A DNA stretch of 64,000 nt from Marininema mesophilum (GTDB lineage Bacteria; Bacillota; Bacilli; Thermoactinomycetales; DSM-45169), in NCBI RefSeq assembly GCF_900106775.1, contig NZ_FNNQ01000012.1:59488-123487 (forward strand), in the 5' to 3' direction. Shown here piece after piece: positions 51,930 to 59,572 of this stretch. The translations under genes were made by a program, and so were the position numbers. The notes below the pieces were generated by a model. The model was not told where the DNA came from and made no database searches. It saw nothing but the letters and a program-made list of their open reading frames with translations. Positions within the stretch are counted from its first letter, which is position 1; each line of letters starts with the position of its first letter.

Positions 51930-51976
51930 AAGACTAAAACCTGAGTATCTGCTCTGAGACATAGGTTTTAGTCCTT
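51930..51976 (-). terminator. Terminator of the Ohr-like gene
   Basis: On the minus strand AAGGACTAAAACCT pairs with AGGTTTTAGTCTT and is followed by TTTATTATTTTT. Confidence 0.8.
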
Positions 51977-51990
51977 ATGGAGTTATGTGC

Positions 51991-52407
51991 TCAAATTACT
52001 TCAAGCTCTACTTCTATATTTCCACGCGTGGCATTAGAGTATGGGCATATTTGATCGGCAGCTTTAGCCAGCTTTTCCGCTGTTTCACGGTCAACATCGG
52101 GGATCTTGACTTGCAATTTAGCGGCGAGACTATAACCACCTTTGCTATTTTCACCGATGGAGACATTGGCAGTAACTTCAGGGTATCCTGCATTTACGCC
52201 CTCTTTTTGAATTACTATACCTAGACAAGTATTGAAGTCAGTGGCAAAGCCTGCTGCAAATAGTTGTTCTGCATTCGTAGCATGTCCACCTGGGCCACCC
52301 ATTTCCTTTGCCTTACGTACATCGAGATCGATTACACCATCTTTAGAGGCAATTTTAGCTTCTGGGCCACCTTGAGAGGTTACAGCAGTTGTAAAAAGGG
52401 GTTTCAT
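51991..52407 (-). CDS. Ohr/OsmC-family protein lacking the usual peroxidatic cysteine
   Basis: The 138-aa protein is an Ohr homologue with GGPGGHATNAEQLFAAGF and the C-terminal CPYSNATRGNIEVEL. In active Ohr enzymes the first catalytic Cys sits in the helix after EQLFAAGY, as in AGYSAC. Here the same place has Asp57 (AGFATDF) and the nearest cysteine is Cys61, one helical turn later; the second cysteine, in CPYS, is kept. So peroxidase activity is uncertain. It is monocistronic on the minus strand; AAGGAGG precedes ATG 52407, with a possible ATTCG-N4-CGAAT dyad (52504-52517) upstream. Confidence 0.85.
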   Translation of the reverse strand: MKPLFTTAVTSQGGPEAKIASKDGVIDLDVRKAKEMGGPGGHATNAEQLFAAGFATDFNTCLGIVIQKEGVNAGYPEVTANVSIGENSKGGYSLAAKLQVKIPDVDRETAEKLAKAADQICPYSNATRGNIEVELEVI

Positions 52408-52626
52408 AACAGTTCCTCCTTATAATTTTAATAATATCCTCCCTTGATATGGAGAGTTTTAGTCACACATTGACATAATATTCATTATCATCCAGTGCAA
52501 TTTATTCGTTCGCGAATCAATTGTGCAAAATACATTCCATTGCCTATAGGAAGGGATTCCAAAGTAAACCAATGAGATGTACCGATAACGAAGCTCTTCG
52601 TAAGCTATGAATGGAGAATGATGTTT

Positions 52627-53802
52627 TCAATCGTGATCTTGTATCAAGAAGGAAGGACGTAAAGTTAAAAATATCAAAACAATGCTTAGAAGTGCCATCA
52701 TGAAAAAAACCTGTTGATGACTGTGTGAAAAATCACGTATGATGCCTCCGAAAATAGGAATGAATCCACCTATAATATATCCTCCTGACTGCATCATCGC
52801 AGACCACGCACTCGCATCTTCCGATGTTTTTGTTTCATTCAATGGAAACATAAGGGATAACGGAAATATACCACCAAGCCCAATTCCCATTAAAACGGGA
52901 GAGACCCATGGTGTAGCTAGTGGGTAAATCATAAAAGACAACCCTAATAGTACAAAACATATACTTCCTAATAACCAAAATGTTTGATTCTTATAATAAT
53001 CCGCTAAGGTTGGTATTAAAAAGCTAGATACCATTTGAATCAAAGTTAAGACGGTAATAAGTGTTCCAGCTTGCTGGCTACTTGCCCCTGAACTTTGCAT
53101 TGCTGGAGCAAACCAAGTGATAAAAGAATAATAAATACCTGATTGTAATCCAAAAAAGACGGTATACAACCATGCTTTCTTATTTTTTAACGGCAATATC
53201 GTGGCGTTTTTTCTACCGTGGTGTTTTTCAGTACCCTTATCTTGGTTTATCACGAAATACCAGAAAATAAGAGCAACAATAGTAAGCACACTCCAAGATG
53301 CGAGTGCCGTATTCCAAGTCTCTTCTAATACATGTTGCAGAGGGATAGTTAATCCTGCACTTAAGGCAGCGCCTGCTACCATTCCGAACGTATTTACTCC
53401 AACCATCAAACCTATCTTAGTAGGAAATCTCTCCTTAATAAATCCAGATAACAATGGATTTGCAAGACCAATCCCAATACCGATAAATAGAGCACTAGTT
53501 AGCAATGTGGAAACTGAATAGGTAAAAGCTCTCATAAATGTTGTGACTCCAATTAGAATGAGACAAGCGACAATTGCCCTTTCCACTCCCCATAGCCTGA
53601 TCACTTTACCTGTAAGTAAAGCGAATACACCCATACAAAAGACAGGTATAGCTGTCAGGAAACTAACGGTGAAGTTGCTCATATTTAAGTCCTCACGAAT
53701 GGTCTCTAATATAGGTGAGATCGATGTGATTCCTATACGTAAATTAATAGCGGCGAAAAATAACGCCAATATATATAAGTGAGTTCGTTTTATTATTTTC
53801 AA
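52627..53802 (-). CDS. MFS transporter, CynX/NimT-like
   Basis: The 391-aa protein has about 12 hydrophobic segments and resembles the CynX/YeaN group (FFAAINLRIGITSISPIL in helix 1, LPLSLMFPLNETKTSEDASAWSAM between helices 10 and 11), small-anion or drug transporters of unknown substrate. The start is TTG 53802 with GGTAGGGAG nine nt upstream; the open frame continues to 53925 but the extra 41 residues are polar and not typical of the family. It is followed on the minus strand only by the Ohr-like gene, 220 bases away. Confidence 0.85.
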   Translation of the reverse strand: MKIIKRTHLYILALFFAAINLRIGITSISPILETIREDLNMSNFTVSFLTAIPVFCMGVFALLTGKVIRLWGVERAIVACLILIGVTTFMRAFTYSVSTLLTSALFIGIGIGLANPLLSGFIKERFPTKIGLMVGVNTFGMVAGAALSAGLTIPLQHVLEETWNTALASWSVLTIVALIFWYFVINQDKGTEKHHGRKNATILPLKNKKAWLYTVFFGLQSGIYYSFITWFAPAMQSSGASSQQAGTLITVLTLIQMVSSFLIPTLADYYKNQTFWLLGSICFVLLGLSFMIYPLATPWVSPVLMGIGLGGIFPLSLMFPLNETKTSEDASAWSAMMQSGGYIIGGFIPIFGGIIRDFSHSHQQVFFMMALLSIVLIFLTLRPSFLIQDHD

Positions 53803-53964
53803 ATCTATAAACTCCCTACCAAGGTTCAAAAAGCCTTTTTTCTCTTCTAGACTATTGGATAGTGGACAAACCCTGAAAGAGACAGATAAATGATCGGTCT
53901 CTTTTCTATCTGGGTTATCATCCAATTACTTCTGTATTTTTCTTATTGATCTTCCAGTATTTTT

Positions 53965-54492
53965 TCAATGGGGAAATGGAACATATTTATAATTTTTTAT
54001 ATAATCGATATGCTGTTGCGCGTATTCTTTTAACTCATGTTTTGTTAAATCTCTGGTACCATGTATTACAAATGAGGGTAAGAAAATACCTTGGCACCTT
54101 GTGATCGTTGCTTGAAGAGGAAGAATATATTCGCTAATGGTATGCCAATTATATGCCCCAGCTTGATATCCTTCCATGCTTCCGCCAGTTGTAATGGTTG
54201 AGATAAATTCTTTTCCTGCAAGCTTATTTCCCCCCTCACCAAAAGCCCAGCCCGGTGTTAAAATTTCTTCAAACCACTTCTTCAGTACAGCAGGCACACT
54301 ATACCAATAAAATGGGAATTGTAAAACGATGCGATCATATTTCTCTAGTAATTCTTGCTCTTTTTTTACGTTTATTTCCCAATTCAAATAATGAATATCG
54401 ATTTCTGGATGGTTTTTTAATTCATCTACTAAGATACGATTTGCATTAGACTGTGTTAAATTCGGGTGTGCAACAATGACAAGAGTTTTCAT
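53965..54492 (-). CDS. NAD(P)H-dependent quinone reductase (flavodoxin-like fold, YwrO/MdaB type)
   Basis: The 175-aa protein reduces quinones or other electrophiles with NAD(P)H using FMN or FAD. Its marks are the flavodoxin-like start KTLVIVAHPNLTQSNANR, the flavin-binding VLQFPFYWYSVPAVLKKWFEE (about residues 56-76), and TTGGSMEGY. The group includes KefF/YwrO proteins. It is monocistronic on the minus strand with an AAAGGTAG site before ATG 54492 and AT-rich DNA upstream. The redox genes here (Ohr-like, quinone reductase, flavohaemoglobin) are near each other but not one operon. Confidence 0.88.
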   Translation of the reverse strand: MKTLVIVAHPNLTQSNANRILVDELKNHPEIDIHYLNWEINVKKEQELLEKYDRIVLQFPFYWYSVPAVLKKWFEEILTPGWAFGEGGNKLAGKEFISTITTGGSMEGYQAGAYNWHTISEYILPLQATITRCQGIFLPSFVIHGTRDLTKHELKEYAQQHIDYIKNYKYVPFPH

Positions 54493-55275
54493 GGTTATCT
54501 ACCTTTCGATATGAACTTATATTTTAGAGTCTGATGCTTTGAGGAGTATATTTCGAGTGCAGGTGCGATTATCTACAAGTAAAAGATATTTTAGTAAATT
54601 GGAATAAAATACTATTGGCCCTCATGTGCCTTCTTTTTACCAAGTATAATCACAGTCCAGATTCATCATTATTATCCTCCTATTTGGAATCAACATTCAC
54701 TACAATACTTTCCTGTAACGTCGTGCGAAATTAATGTAATTATAAACATTACATTTGCGGATATCAAGGGCAAATAAGGTTTTCTAATGTTTCAATTTTT
54801 GGCAATTAATTTGTCTGAACATTGTGATTTATAGTGGAGGCAAAACTATAGAAAGCAGGGGATTAATTGATTAATAATGTGATTTGGGAAGGCTGGAAGA
54901 CTAGTTGTTATTTATTCTTTAAAAAAATAGTGTATATAAAGCCGAACATACAAACTATTGAAGTTATTATTAATAGAACAAAGTATATTATAATTATTTC
55001 CTGCCCAATCGTTTTAGCTATATTAGGGATAATGTAAAACAGGAGTCAATTAGAATAATCCAATTAGACATGCCCCATACACTGGGGTTATTCGGTTTCC
55101 ATATCGATAAGAAAGTAATGAAGGAAATATTTAGTTATAATAGAAGTATTAGTATGGTGAGTGGAGAATCATCGACATAGCCCAGTGAGTCTATTAGGTA
55201 GTAAAACATAGATATCCCCCTTGTTTAGAATCTGAGCAATTGGCTTTCCCATATTAAGTACCCCTGTCATTTTGA
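54493..55275. other. AT-rich gap with no firm gene
   Basis: About 780 bases without a gene I can support. A 44-codon minus-strand frame (55042-54908) encodes a hydrophobic stretch (YFVLLIITSIVCMFGFIY) ending in LKNK but has no ATG, GTG or TTG start and no ribosome site; it looks like a remnant of a membrane protein. The DNA is markedly AT-rich compared with the neighbours, which suggests decayed or transferred sequence. Confidence 0.45.
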
Positions 55276-55308
55276 CAGAGTTTAATAACATATGATAATC
55301 AAGCAGAG

Positions 55309-55677
55309 TTGGCATATGTTCATTTAGTATCTAATAACCGAAATATCAAGGTGAAAAATACCGATGAATTAGAAGAGAATTCTGACCTCAATTTAGATTT
55401 TGATGCATCCGGAAAAGTGATAGGAATTGAATTTTTTGGTTTTACTGCTCTTAAATTTAGAGATATGAATAATGTAAAAAAGATATATACCAAAAATCAG
55501 TCGGATAAGGGTATAATATATTCTTTTCGTCTAGCTGATATCAAACCAAAGAAATCAGTTCAGGTGAATGGACTTGTGCTGTATTTCAAGGGAGAAGAAT
55601 TTGAGGACTTTGTTGGGTTAGATATCACAGATGTGAATCTCTATGGTCGAGAAATACTGGATTCACTAACTATATGA
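55309..55677 (+). CDS. DUF2283-like protein with a doubtful start
   Basis: The 122-aa open frame resembles DUF2283 proteins in the part TDELEENSDLNLDFDASGKVIGIEFFG and may have a second domain behind it. In DUF2283 the protein starts a few residues before a YDxxADxLYI motif. Here that motif is in frame just upstream as TYDNQAELAYVHL, but no start codon precedes it: the frame is open from about 55276 and the only start is TTG 55309 within the motif. So the start may have mutated. A promoter TTGACA-16-GATAAT (55272-55299) overlaps the N-terminal codons. No function is known. Confidence 0.55.
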   Translation: MAYVHLVSNNRNIKVKNTDELEENSDLNLDFDASGKVIGIEFFGFTALKFRDMNNVKKIYTKNQSDKGIIYSFRLADIKPKKSVQVNGLVLYFKGEEFEDFVGLDITDVNLYGREILDSLTI

Positions 55678-55836
55678 GGAGATATAAGCCACCACTTTGA
55701 TTCATCTATTAGAGGAACAGATTCGAACTAAAACCCTACATAATTAGGAACGAGAATAGCTTTGTATCCATAACCAGAAAAGGGTCAAGTTTTCATGTTT
55801 CCAACTATCAGTATATGCTTGTCCTGTTGCTTACAA

Positions 55837-55876
55837 CTGAAAAAACCCTAACTGCTATTAGCATAGGGGTTTTCAG
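55837..55876 (-). terminator. Terminator-like hairpin after hmp
   Basis: On the minus strand CTGAAAACCCCTA pairs imperfectly with TAGGGTTTTTTCAG. The T-run is within the right arm. Confidence 0.65.
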
Positions 55877-55901
55877 TCCTAGCACATATTTTTTGGATAG
55901 G

Positions 55902-57119
55902 TTATTCCTTCCCTAAAATAGCCACTGGGCTAAATGATTCGTAATGAATATGCTCCGTAGGTATTCCCCATTCCTTCAAGGACTTAATAATGGCCTCCAT
56001 AAATGGCACAGAGCCACAAAGATAAAAATCAGCATCCCTGGTTGATACACTGGATTTTAGAAAATCCAGATCAATATACCCTTCCTTATCAAAATTCCCT
56101 TCCTGTTTATCTTCGGTGGTAGGGGAATCATAACAAACAAATGATTTTAAGTTCTTATGATTGTTTTCTAGCTTTTTTACATCATCTTTAAAAGGGTGGT
56201 ACTGACTATTCCGAGCTGCGTGTATAAATGTCACTTGGCGATTGGGTTGCTCGGACACCACTGCATTTAGCATACTTATAACAGGAGTAATTCCAATGCC
56301 ACCACTAATCAAGATAACGGGTGTGCTGTTGTTATCCAGTACGAAGTCTCCTGCCGGGGCAGAAAAGGGCAGCGTATCTCCATTTTGAATCTGGATATGC
56401 AAATAATTTGAGATCATTCCCTCAGGGGTGTTCTGATGTTCTTCTCGTTTAACACTAATTCGATAATAATCTTTCCCTGGAGATTCAGAAAGACTGTAAT
56501 GGCGAATATGTGTATATTTCTCACCAGGAATTTCAGCCTTAATCGTAAGATACTGTCCGGGTTTGTGTGCAGCAATTACTTTTTCATCTTTGGGTTTTAA
56601 ATAAAATGAAGTAACATCTTCGCTTTCTTTTACCTTTTTATCTACATAAAAATCTCTATATCCTTTCCATCCTCCAGGTTGGTGTTCAGTCTCTTCATAA
56701 AGCTTTTTTTCTAAGTTTATAAACGCATCCGCAATATATCCGTATGCTTTGCCCCAAGCATCAATGATTTCATCAGTAGCAGTGTCTCCCAATACATCCT
56801 TTACGGCTTGCAGTAATGTTTCGCCTACCACAGGGTATTGTTCCGCTTTTATTCCAATCGCTCGATGTTTCTGAGCTATTCTCTCAATGACTGGCTTGAT
56901 TGCATCGAGATTTGTAATATGTTCTCCTGCTGCATACACTGCATATCCCAAAGCTTCTTGTTGGAGGCCCCTTTTCTGGTTGGTTTGATTGAAGATATTA
57001 TATAAATCAGGAGCCTTTTCAAACAATAGTTTATAAAATCTTTCTCCAATTTCTTTGCTATGTTCCTTTAAAACAGGAGCAGTTGATTGAACAATACTAA
57101 TTGTTTTTTCATCCAGCAT
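55902..57119 (-). CDS. hmp: Flavohaemoglobin, nitric oxide dioxygenase
   Basis: Hmp converts NO to nitrate with O2 and NAD(P)H. The 405-aa protein has an N-terminal globin domain with proximal His85 (QKHRAIG) and the B10 Tyr region ERFYKLLF, then a ferredoxin-reductase FAD domain (RHYSLSESPG) and NAD domain (ISGGIGITPVISM, YLCGSVPFM). ATG 57119 is chosen, 9 nt after AAAGG; the in-frame ATG at 57128 directly abuts the site. It is monocistronic. I did not find a clear NsrR-type site upstream by eye. Confidence 0.95.
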   Translation of the reverse strand: MLDEKTISIVQSTAPVLKEHSKEIGERFYKLLFEKAPDLYNIFNQTNQKRGLQQEALGYAVYAAGEHITNLDAIKPVIERIAQKHRAIGIKAEQYPVVGETLLQAVKDVLGDTATDEIIDAWGKAYGYIADAFINLEKKLYEETEHQPGGWKGYRDFYVDKKVKESEDVTSFYLKPKDEKVIAAHKPGQYLTIKAEIPGEKYTHIRHYSLSESPGKDYYRISVKREEHQNTPEGMISNYLHIQIQNGDTLPFSAPAGDFVLDNNSTPVILISGGIGITPVISMLNAVVSEQPNRQVTFIHAARNSQYHPFKDDVKKLENNHKNLKSFVCYDSPTTEDKQEGNFDKEGYIDLDFLKSSVSTRDADFYLCGSVPFMEAIIKSLKEWGIPTEHIHYESFSPVAILGKE

Positions 57120-57300
57120 ATTAATCATCCTTTCATACGTTTAGGACTTTATTCTCAAGTTCTTCTTCACTGTGTTCCACTGAAAAAAGCATAAATAACT
57201 ACAGAGTGCCAAACAGATCTGTAACGCTTTCATTTCCTTCGGCTTAGATTTTACCAAAGCCAACGTTAAGAAATCTATATATCGGAGAAATAAGATCTGG

Positions 57301-57336
57301 AGTGGCGGAACTGGCAGACGCGCACGACTCAAAATC
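57301..57336 (+). repeat. 36-bp exact copy of part of tRNA-Leu (attachment-site-like repeat)
   Basis: These 36 bases are identical to 59153-59188, which cover the end of the acceptor stem, the D arm and the anticodon stem-loop of the intact tRNA-Leu. The copy stops within the anticodon stem, and the rest of a tRNA is missing. The bases before it (ATCTGG) differ from the intact gene. It marks the left edge of the AT-rich accessory stretch. Confidence 0.85.
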
Positions 57337-57479
57337 CAAGTTCAAAAAGTATATAATTAATTGTATACATAATGCGGAATTTCTCTTCTGGAAGGATGAG
57401 AAATCCCGTTTTGATAGTATGCGCATCTACATCGGGGTCTGTACGGCAACAGTGAACTATATCCCGGAGGTGTTGAGAA

Positions 57480-57722
57480 GTGGGACGAAGACGTAACAGT
57501 TTAGCGATGGATGTCAGCCCTAAGTATGTGGATGAGGAGTTAATGGACGACTGGGAAATCGCTCGTGATACGTTTTTCGTGATTGCCGAGTTAGAAATTT
57601 ATAAAGAGCGATTGACCAGACCTGCAAATCCGCATGAGATCAGGAATCGCAATAAATACCCCACTTCGATTTACCGAACGGAGTTGGTATTGACAGTGAC
57701 TATCATGGAGCAGTGTTTGTGA
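57480..57722 (+). CDS. Unrecognised 80-aa protein of the accessory stretch
   Basis: GTG 57480 follows GGAGGT at 8 nt, a good site. The protein is charged and mostly helical, MGRRRNSLAMDVSPKYVDEE, then LMDDWEIARDTFFVIAELEI and KERLTRPANPHEIRNRNKYP. I recognise no family; the composition suggests a phage or plasmid small protein. The last 20 or so codons run over the remains of a dUTPase gene in another frame, so its C-terminus may be an artefact of a deletion that joined two genes. Confidence 0.45.
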   Translation: MGRRRNSLAMDVSPKYVDEELMDDWEIARDTFFVIAELEIYKERLTRPANPHEIRNRNKYPTSIYRTELVLTVTIMEQCL

Positions 57723-57988
57723 TGTTGGAGAATACTACTGTTTCTAAAGAAGAAAATGGTGATTTACCATTGTCCCAGTTTGCACTGACAATAGAAGGTG
57801 AACGAATTGAACTAAAGGAGACAATAGAGGGGACATATGTCATTCGTAAAGGTGATAGAATAGCTCAGGGTATTATTACACCCGCATTGCGCTCAAATTT
57901 CGAAGAAGTACAGATGTTGAATGGGACAGAACGGGAGCAAGGTGGTTTCGGAAGTTGGTTGGGTATTTTGGCTACTTGGTCGTCATAG
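57656..57988 (+). pseudogene. Fragment of a phage-type dUTPase gene
   Basis: In the frame after a TAA stop the codons read PHFDLPNGVGIDSDYHGAV, dUTPase motif III, and go on through VIRKGDRIAQGI (motif IV) to EREQGGFGS (motif V). Motifs I and II and a start codon are missing, so this is the C-terminal 60 percent of a trimeric dUTPase (dUTP to dUMP and diphosphate), typical of Firmicutes phages. The insert ENGDLPLSQFALTIEGE between motifs III and IV is of a type seen in phage enzymes. A short version from GTG 57713 might be translated but could not be active. Confidence 0.75.
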
Positions 57989-57991
57989 TTT

Positions 57992-58090
57992 TTACGGTAA
58001 TAAGTCTCCTTTTTTTATGTATTCATATACTGCTATTATTGCTAAAATAATGATAATAATTAACCCTATAAATGAACCAATAGGTTTCAT
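57992..58090 (-). CDS. 32-aa membrane peptide
   Basis: On the minus strand ATG 58090 follows AAGGAG at 8 nt and overlaps the stop of the upstream frame (ATGA). The product MKPIGSFIGLIIIIILAIIA then VYEYIKKGDLLP has one hydrophobic helix (about residues 5-21) and a short charged tail, the form of many small toxins, holin-like peptides and membrane regulators. No family is recognised. The coupling with a preceding membrane protein gene supports it being real. Confidence 0.6.
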   Translation of the reverse strand: MKPIGSFIGLIIIIILAIIAVYEYIKKGDLLP

Positions 58091-58297
58091 GAGCTCATCT
58101 CCTTAGTACTATCTATTTTCCTTTTTCGCTTCCATAGAGGGTCTAGATACTCTATCGCGCTATATAGTACTGAATACAAAAAAGTTAAGGTTAGCATTCC
58201 GTATAGAGAAATTTGGATATCATCTATAACTTCTGTCGCTCCGTATAATAAAAATTATAATATAGGTGGCAATTGAATGTCTAATAATAAAATTCAT
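58087..58297 (-). pseudogene. Frameshifted small membrane-protein gene
   Basis: ATG 58297 on the minus strand has GGGAG 8 nt upstream. Frame 1 reads MNFIIRHSIATYIIIF and then ends early; a +1 shift at a run of five T (58250-58254) opens frame 2, reading YGATEVIDDIQISLYGMLTL, FLYSVLYSAIEYLDPLWKRK and a short tail. Joined, it is about 69 aa with two hydrophobic stretches and a basic end. Frame 2 ends exactly on the start of the 32-aa peptide gene. It is a single-base mutation, a sequencing error in the T-run, or programmed frameshifting. Confidence 0.6.
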
Positions 58298-58942
58298 TCA
58301 ATCATCTCCCGATATTTTTTTAAAAGCAAATCATTATATAACACAAAAATAGAAATTTCAAACATATTTTTCGTAATAACTTAATAATTAATAATAATGG
58401 TAAAAAATTTTTTAAGTGTAAATATTAATTATGTAGAGGTTTAGTTTCTAGGGAATATATCAAAGAAGACGTTAAGGTGTTTCTAGAGGCAATGAATGGC
58501 GCATATGGTCGATTTTGTGAGTAGGAGGTCACCGAAGATACGTGGCATACTCTTCCAAATGCCGCGACGTTGATATGAGTGGAGTTTGAACAACATTCAA
58601 TCATTATTAATTAAAACGATTAAATATAAGTTGCTGAATTGCGATGTATTAGCGCGTTGGTGGCGAGTACATGGCGATAAAGGGCGCCCCCCCAGGCGAG
58701 GGGGAGAAATGGTGTGGGACATAATTTAATTTTTATTTTGCAAACACAAAATTAATTGATCTAACAACCAATACGCTGAAGAAAATACAAGAGATGAAAA
58801 GTAAATATGGATATTACTATAAGTATTTATAATAAAGGTGTCAATATGTACATTTTACCCTCTCAGCTATAAAAGGTATATAGATCAGCTTATTTATCCA
58901 ATGCGTTCCCAGTCCATGAAATAGCATTCCGCAAACATCGAT
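58298..58942. other. AT-rich gap in the accessory stretch
   Basis: About 645 bases with no firm gene. One plus-strand frame ending at 58524 reads YIKEDVKVFLEAMNGAYGRF before its stop but has no clear start, and looks like a gene remnant. A small GC-rich island (58680-58710, AAGGGCGCCCCCCC) stands out in otherwise AT-rich DNA. Confidence 0.45.
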
Positions 58943-59007
58943 AACAATATAGCACGAATCGACAATTTAAATCGTTGACTTTAATTGTCGATTCGTGCTA
59001 TATTGTT
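58943..59007. repeat. Perfect 25-bp inverted repeat upstream of tRNA-Leu
   Basis: Arms 58943-58967 and 58983-59007 are exact complements (AACAATATAGCACGAATCGA at the start of the left arm) with a 15-nt spacer. There is no run of T after it on the plus strand beyond TTTC. It lies at the right end of the accessory stretch, 140 bases before the tRNA gene. Confidence 0.85.
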
Positions 59008-59147
59008 TCTTGTCAGTTGCGCACTATTCAAGAAGTGAACGACAGATGATCGTACGCTGGTGATTCTTGAAAACCGAATAGTCCGTTACGTTGCGAATAG
59101 TACACATCCTAACGGACTGAGAAATCCTTTTTGGACTGGCCTAACGA

Positions 59148-59232
59148 GCCAAAGTGGCGGAACTGGCAGACGCGCACGACTCAAAATCGTGTTCCTTCGG
59201 GAGTGTGGGTTCGATTCCCACCTTTGGTACCA
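59148..59232 (+). tRNA. tRNA-Leu (anticodon CAA)
   Basis: The 85-base gene folds as a class II tRNA: acceptor GCCAAAG with CTTTGGT, D arm TGGCGGAACTGGCAGACGCG, anticodon stem CACGA with TCGTG around CTCAAAA (CAA at positions 34-36), a long variable arm GTTCCTTCGGGAGT, T arm GTGGGTTCGATTCCCAC, discriminator A and encoded CCA. It reads UUG codons. Its inner 36 bases are repeated at 57301-57336. Confidence 0.95.
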
Positions 59233-59243
59233 AAGATTTGAAA

Positions 59244-59290
59244 AGCAAAGAATCCTCAATAGTCGTGAGGATTCTTTGCTTTTTGTGTTT
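59244..59290 (+). terminator. Terminator after tRNA-Leu
   Basis: AGCAAAGAATCCTCA pairs with TGAGGATTCTTTGCT with a 7-nt loop and is followed by TTTTTG. Confidence 0.85.
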
Positions 59291-59428
59291 AGGATGAGAT
59301 GCTTGATTGATTATCGATTCATCGGGTATTTGATAGGGAAGATGTGTGTGAAGAGAGGTTCTAGTGGGACAATTGCTTTAAAATTTGGAATTATTTTTCT
59401 AGATGAAGCCTTTGAAAGGTGAGATATA

Positions 59429-59572
59429 GTGAAGGATTCCAGTTTGTTTTTGCAGGTTAGAGGAGAGAATTCTCTCTTCCTTAGAGTGGAGTTTAGCCAG
59501 GGGATTTTTGTTCATCTTTGTCGAAGAGGTTGGATGGAGCAATCACCCAGTGAAACGTTGGAGAAAGGATGA
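59429..59572 (+). CDS. 47-aa protein translationally coupled to the helicase-nuclease
   Basis: GTG 59429 follows AAAGGTGAG at 6 nt. The 47 codons (MKDSSLFLQVRGENSLFLRV, then EFSQGIFVHLCRRGWMEQSP, SETLEKG) end in TGA at 59570-59572, which overlaps the helicase start ATG 59569 as ATGA. Such overlap is the usual sign of coupled translation in a two-gene operon. The peptide is a beta-rich, basic protein without membrane helices. I recognise no family and assign no function; it could be a regulator or partner of the big protein. Confidence 0.6.
   Translation: MKDSSLFLQVRGENSLFLRVEFSQGIFVHLCRRGWMEQSPSETLEKG

Noticed and set aside
59060..59422. Plus-strand frame of 120 codons running through tRNA-Leu and its terminator
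   Set aside because: It overlaps a certain tRNA gene. Its last 42 codons from ATG 59294 lie in free DNA but have no ribosome site.
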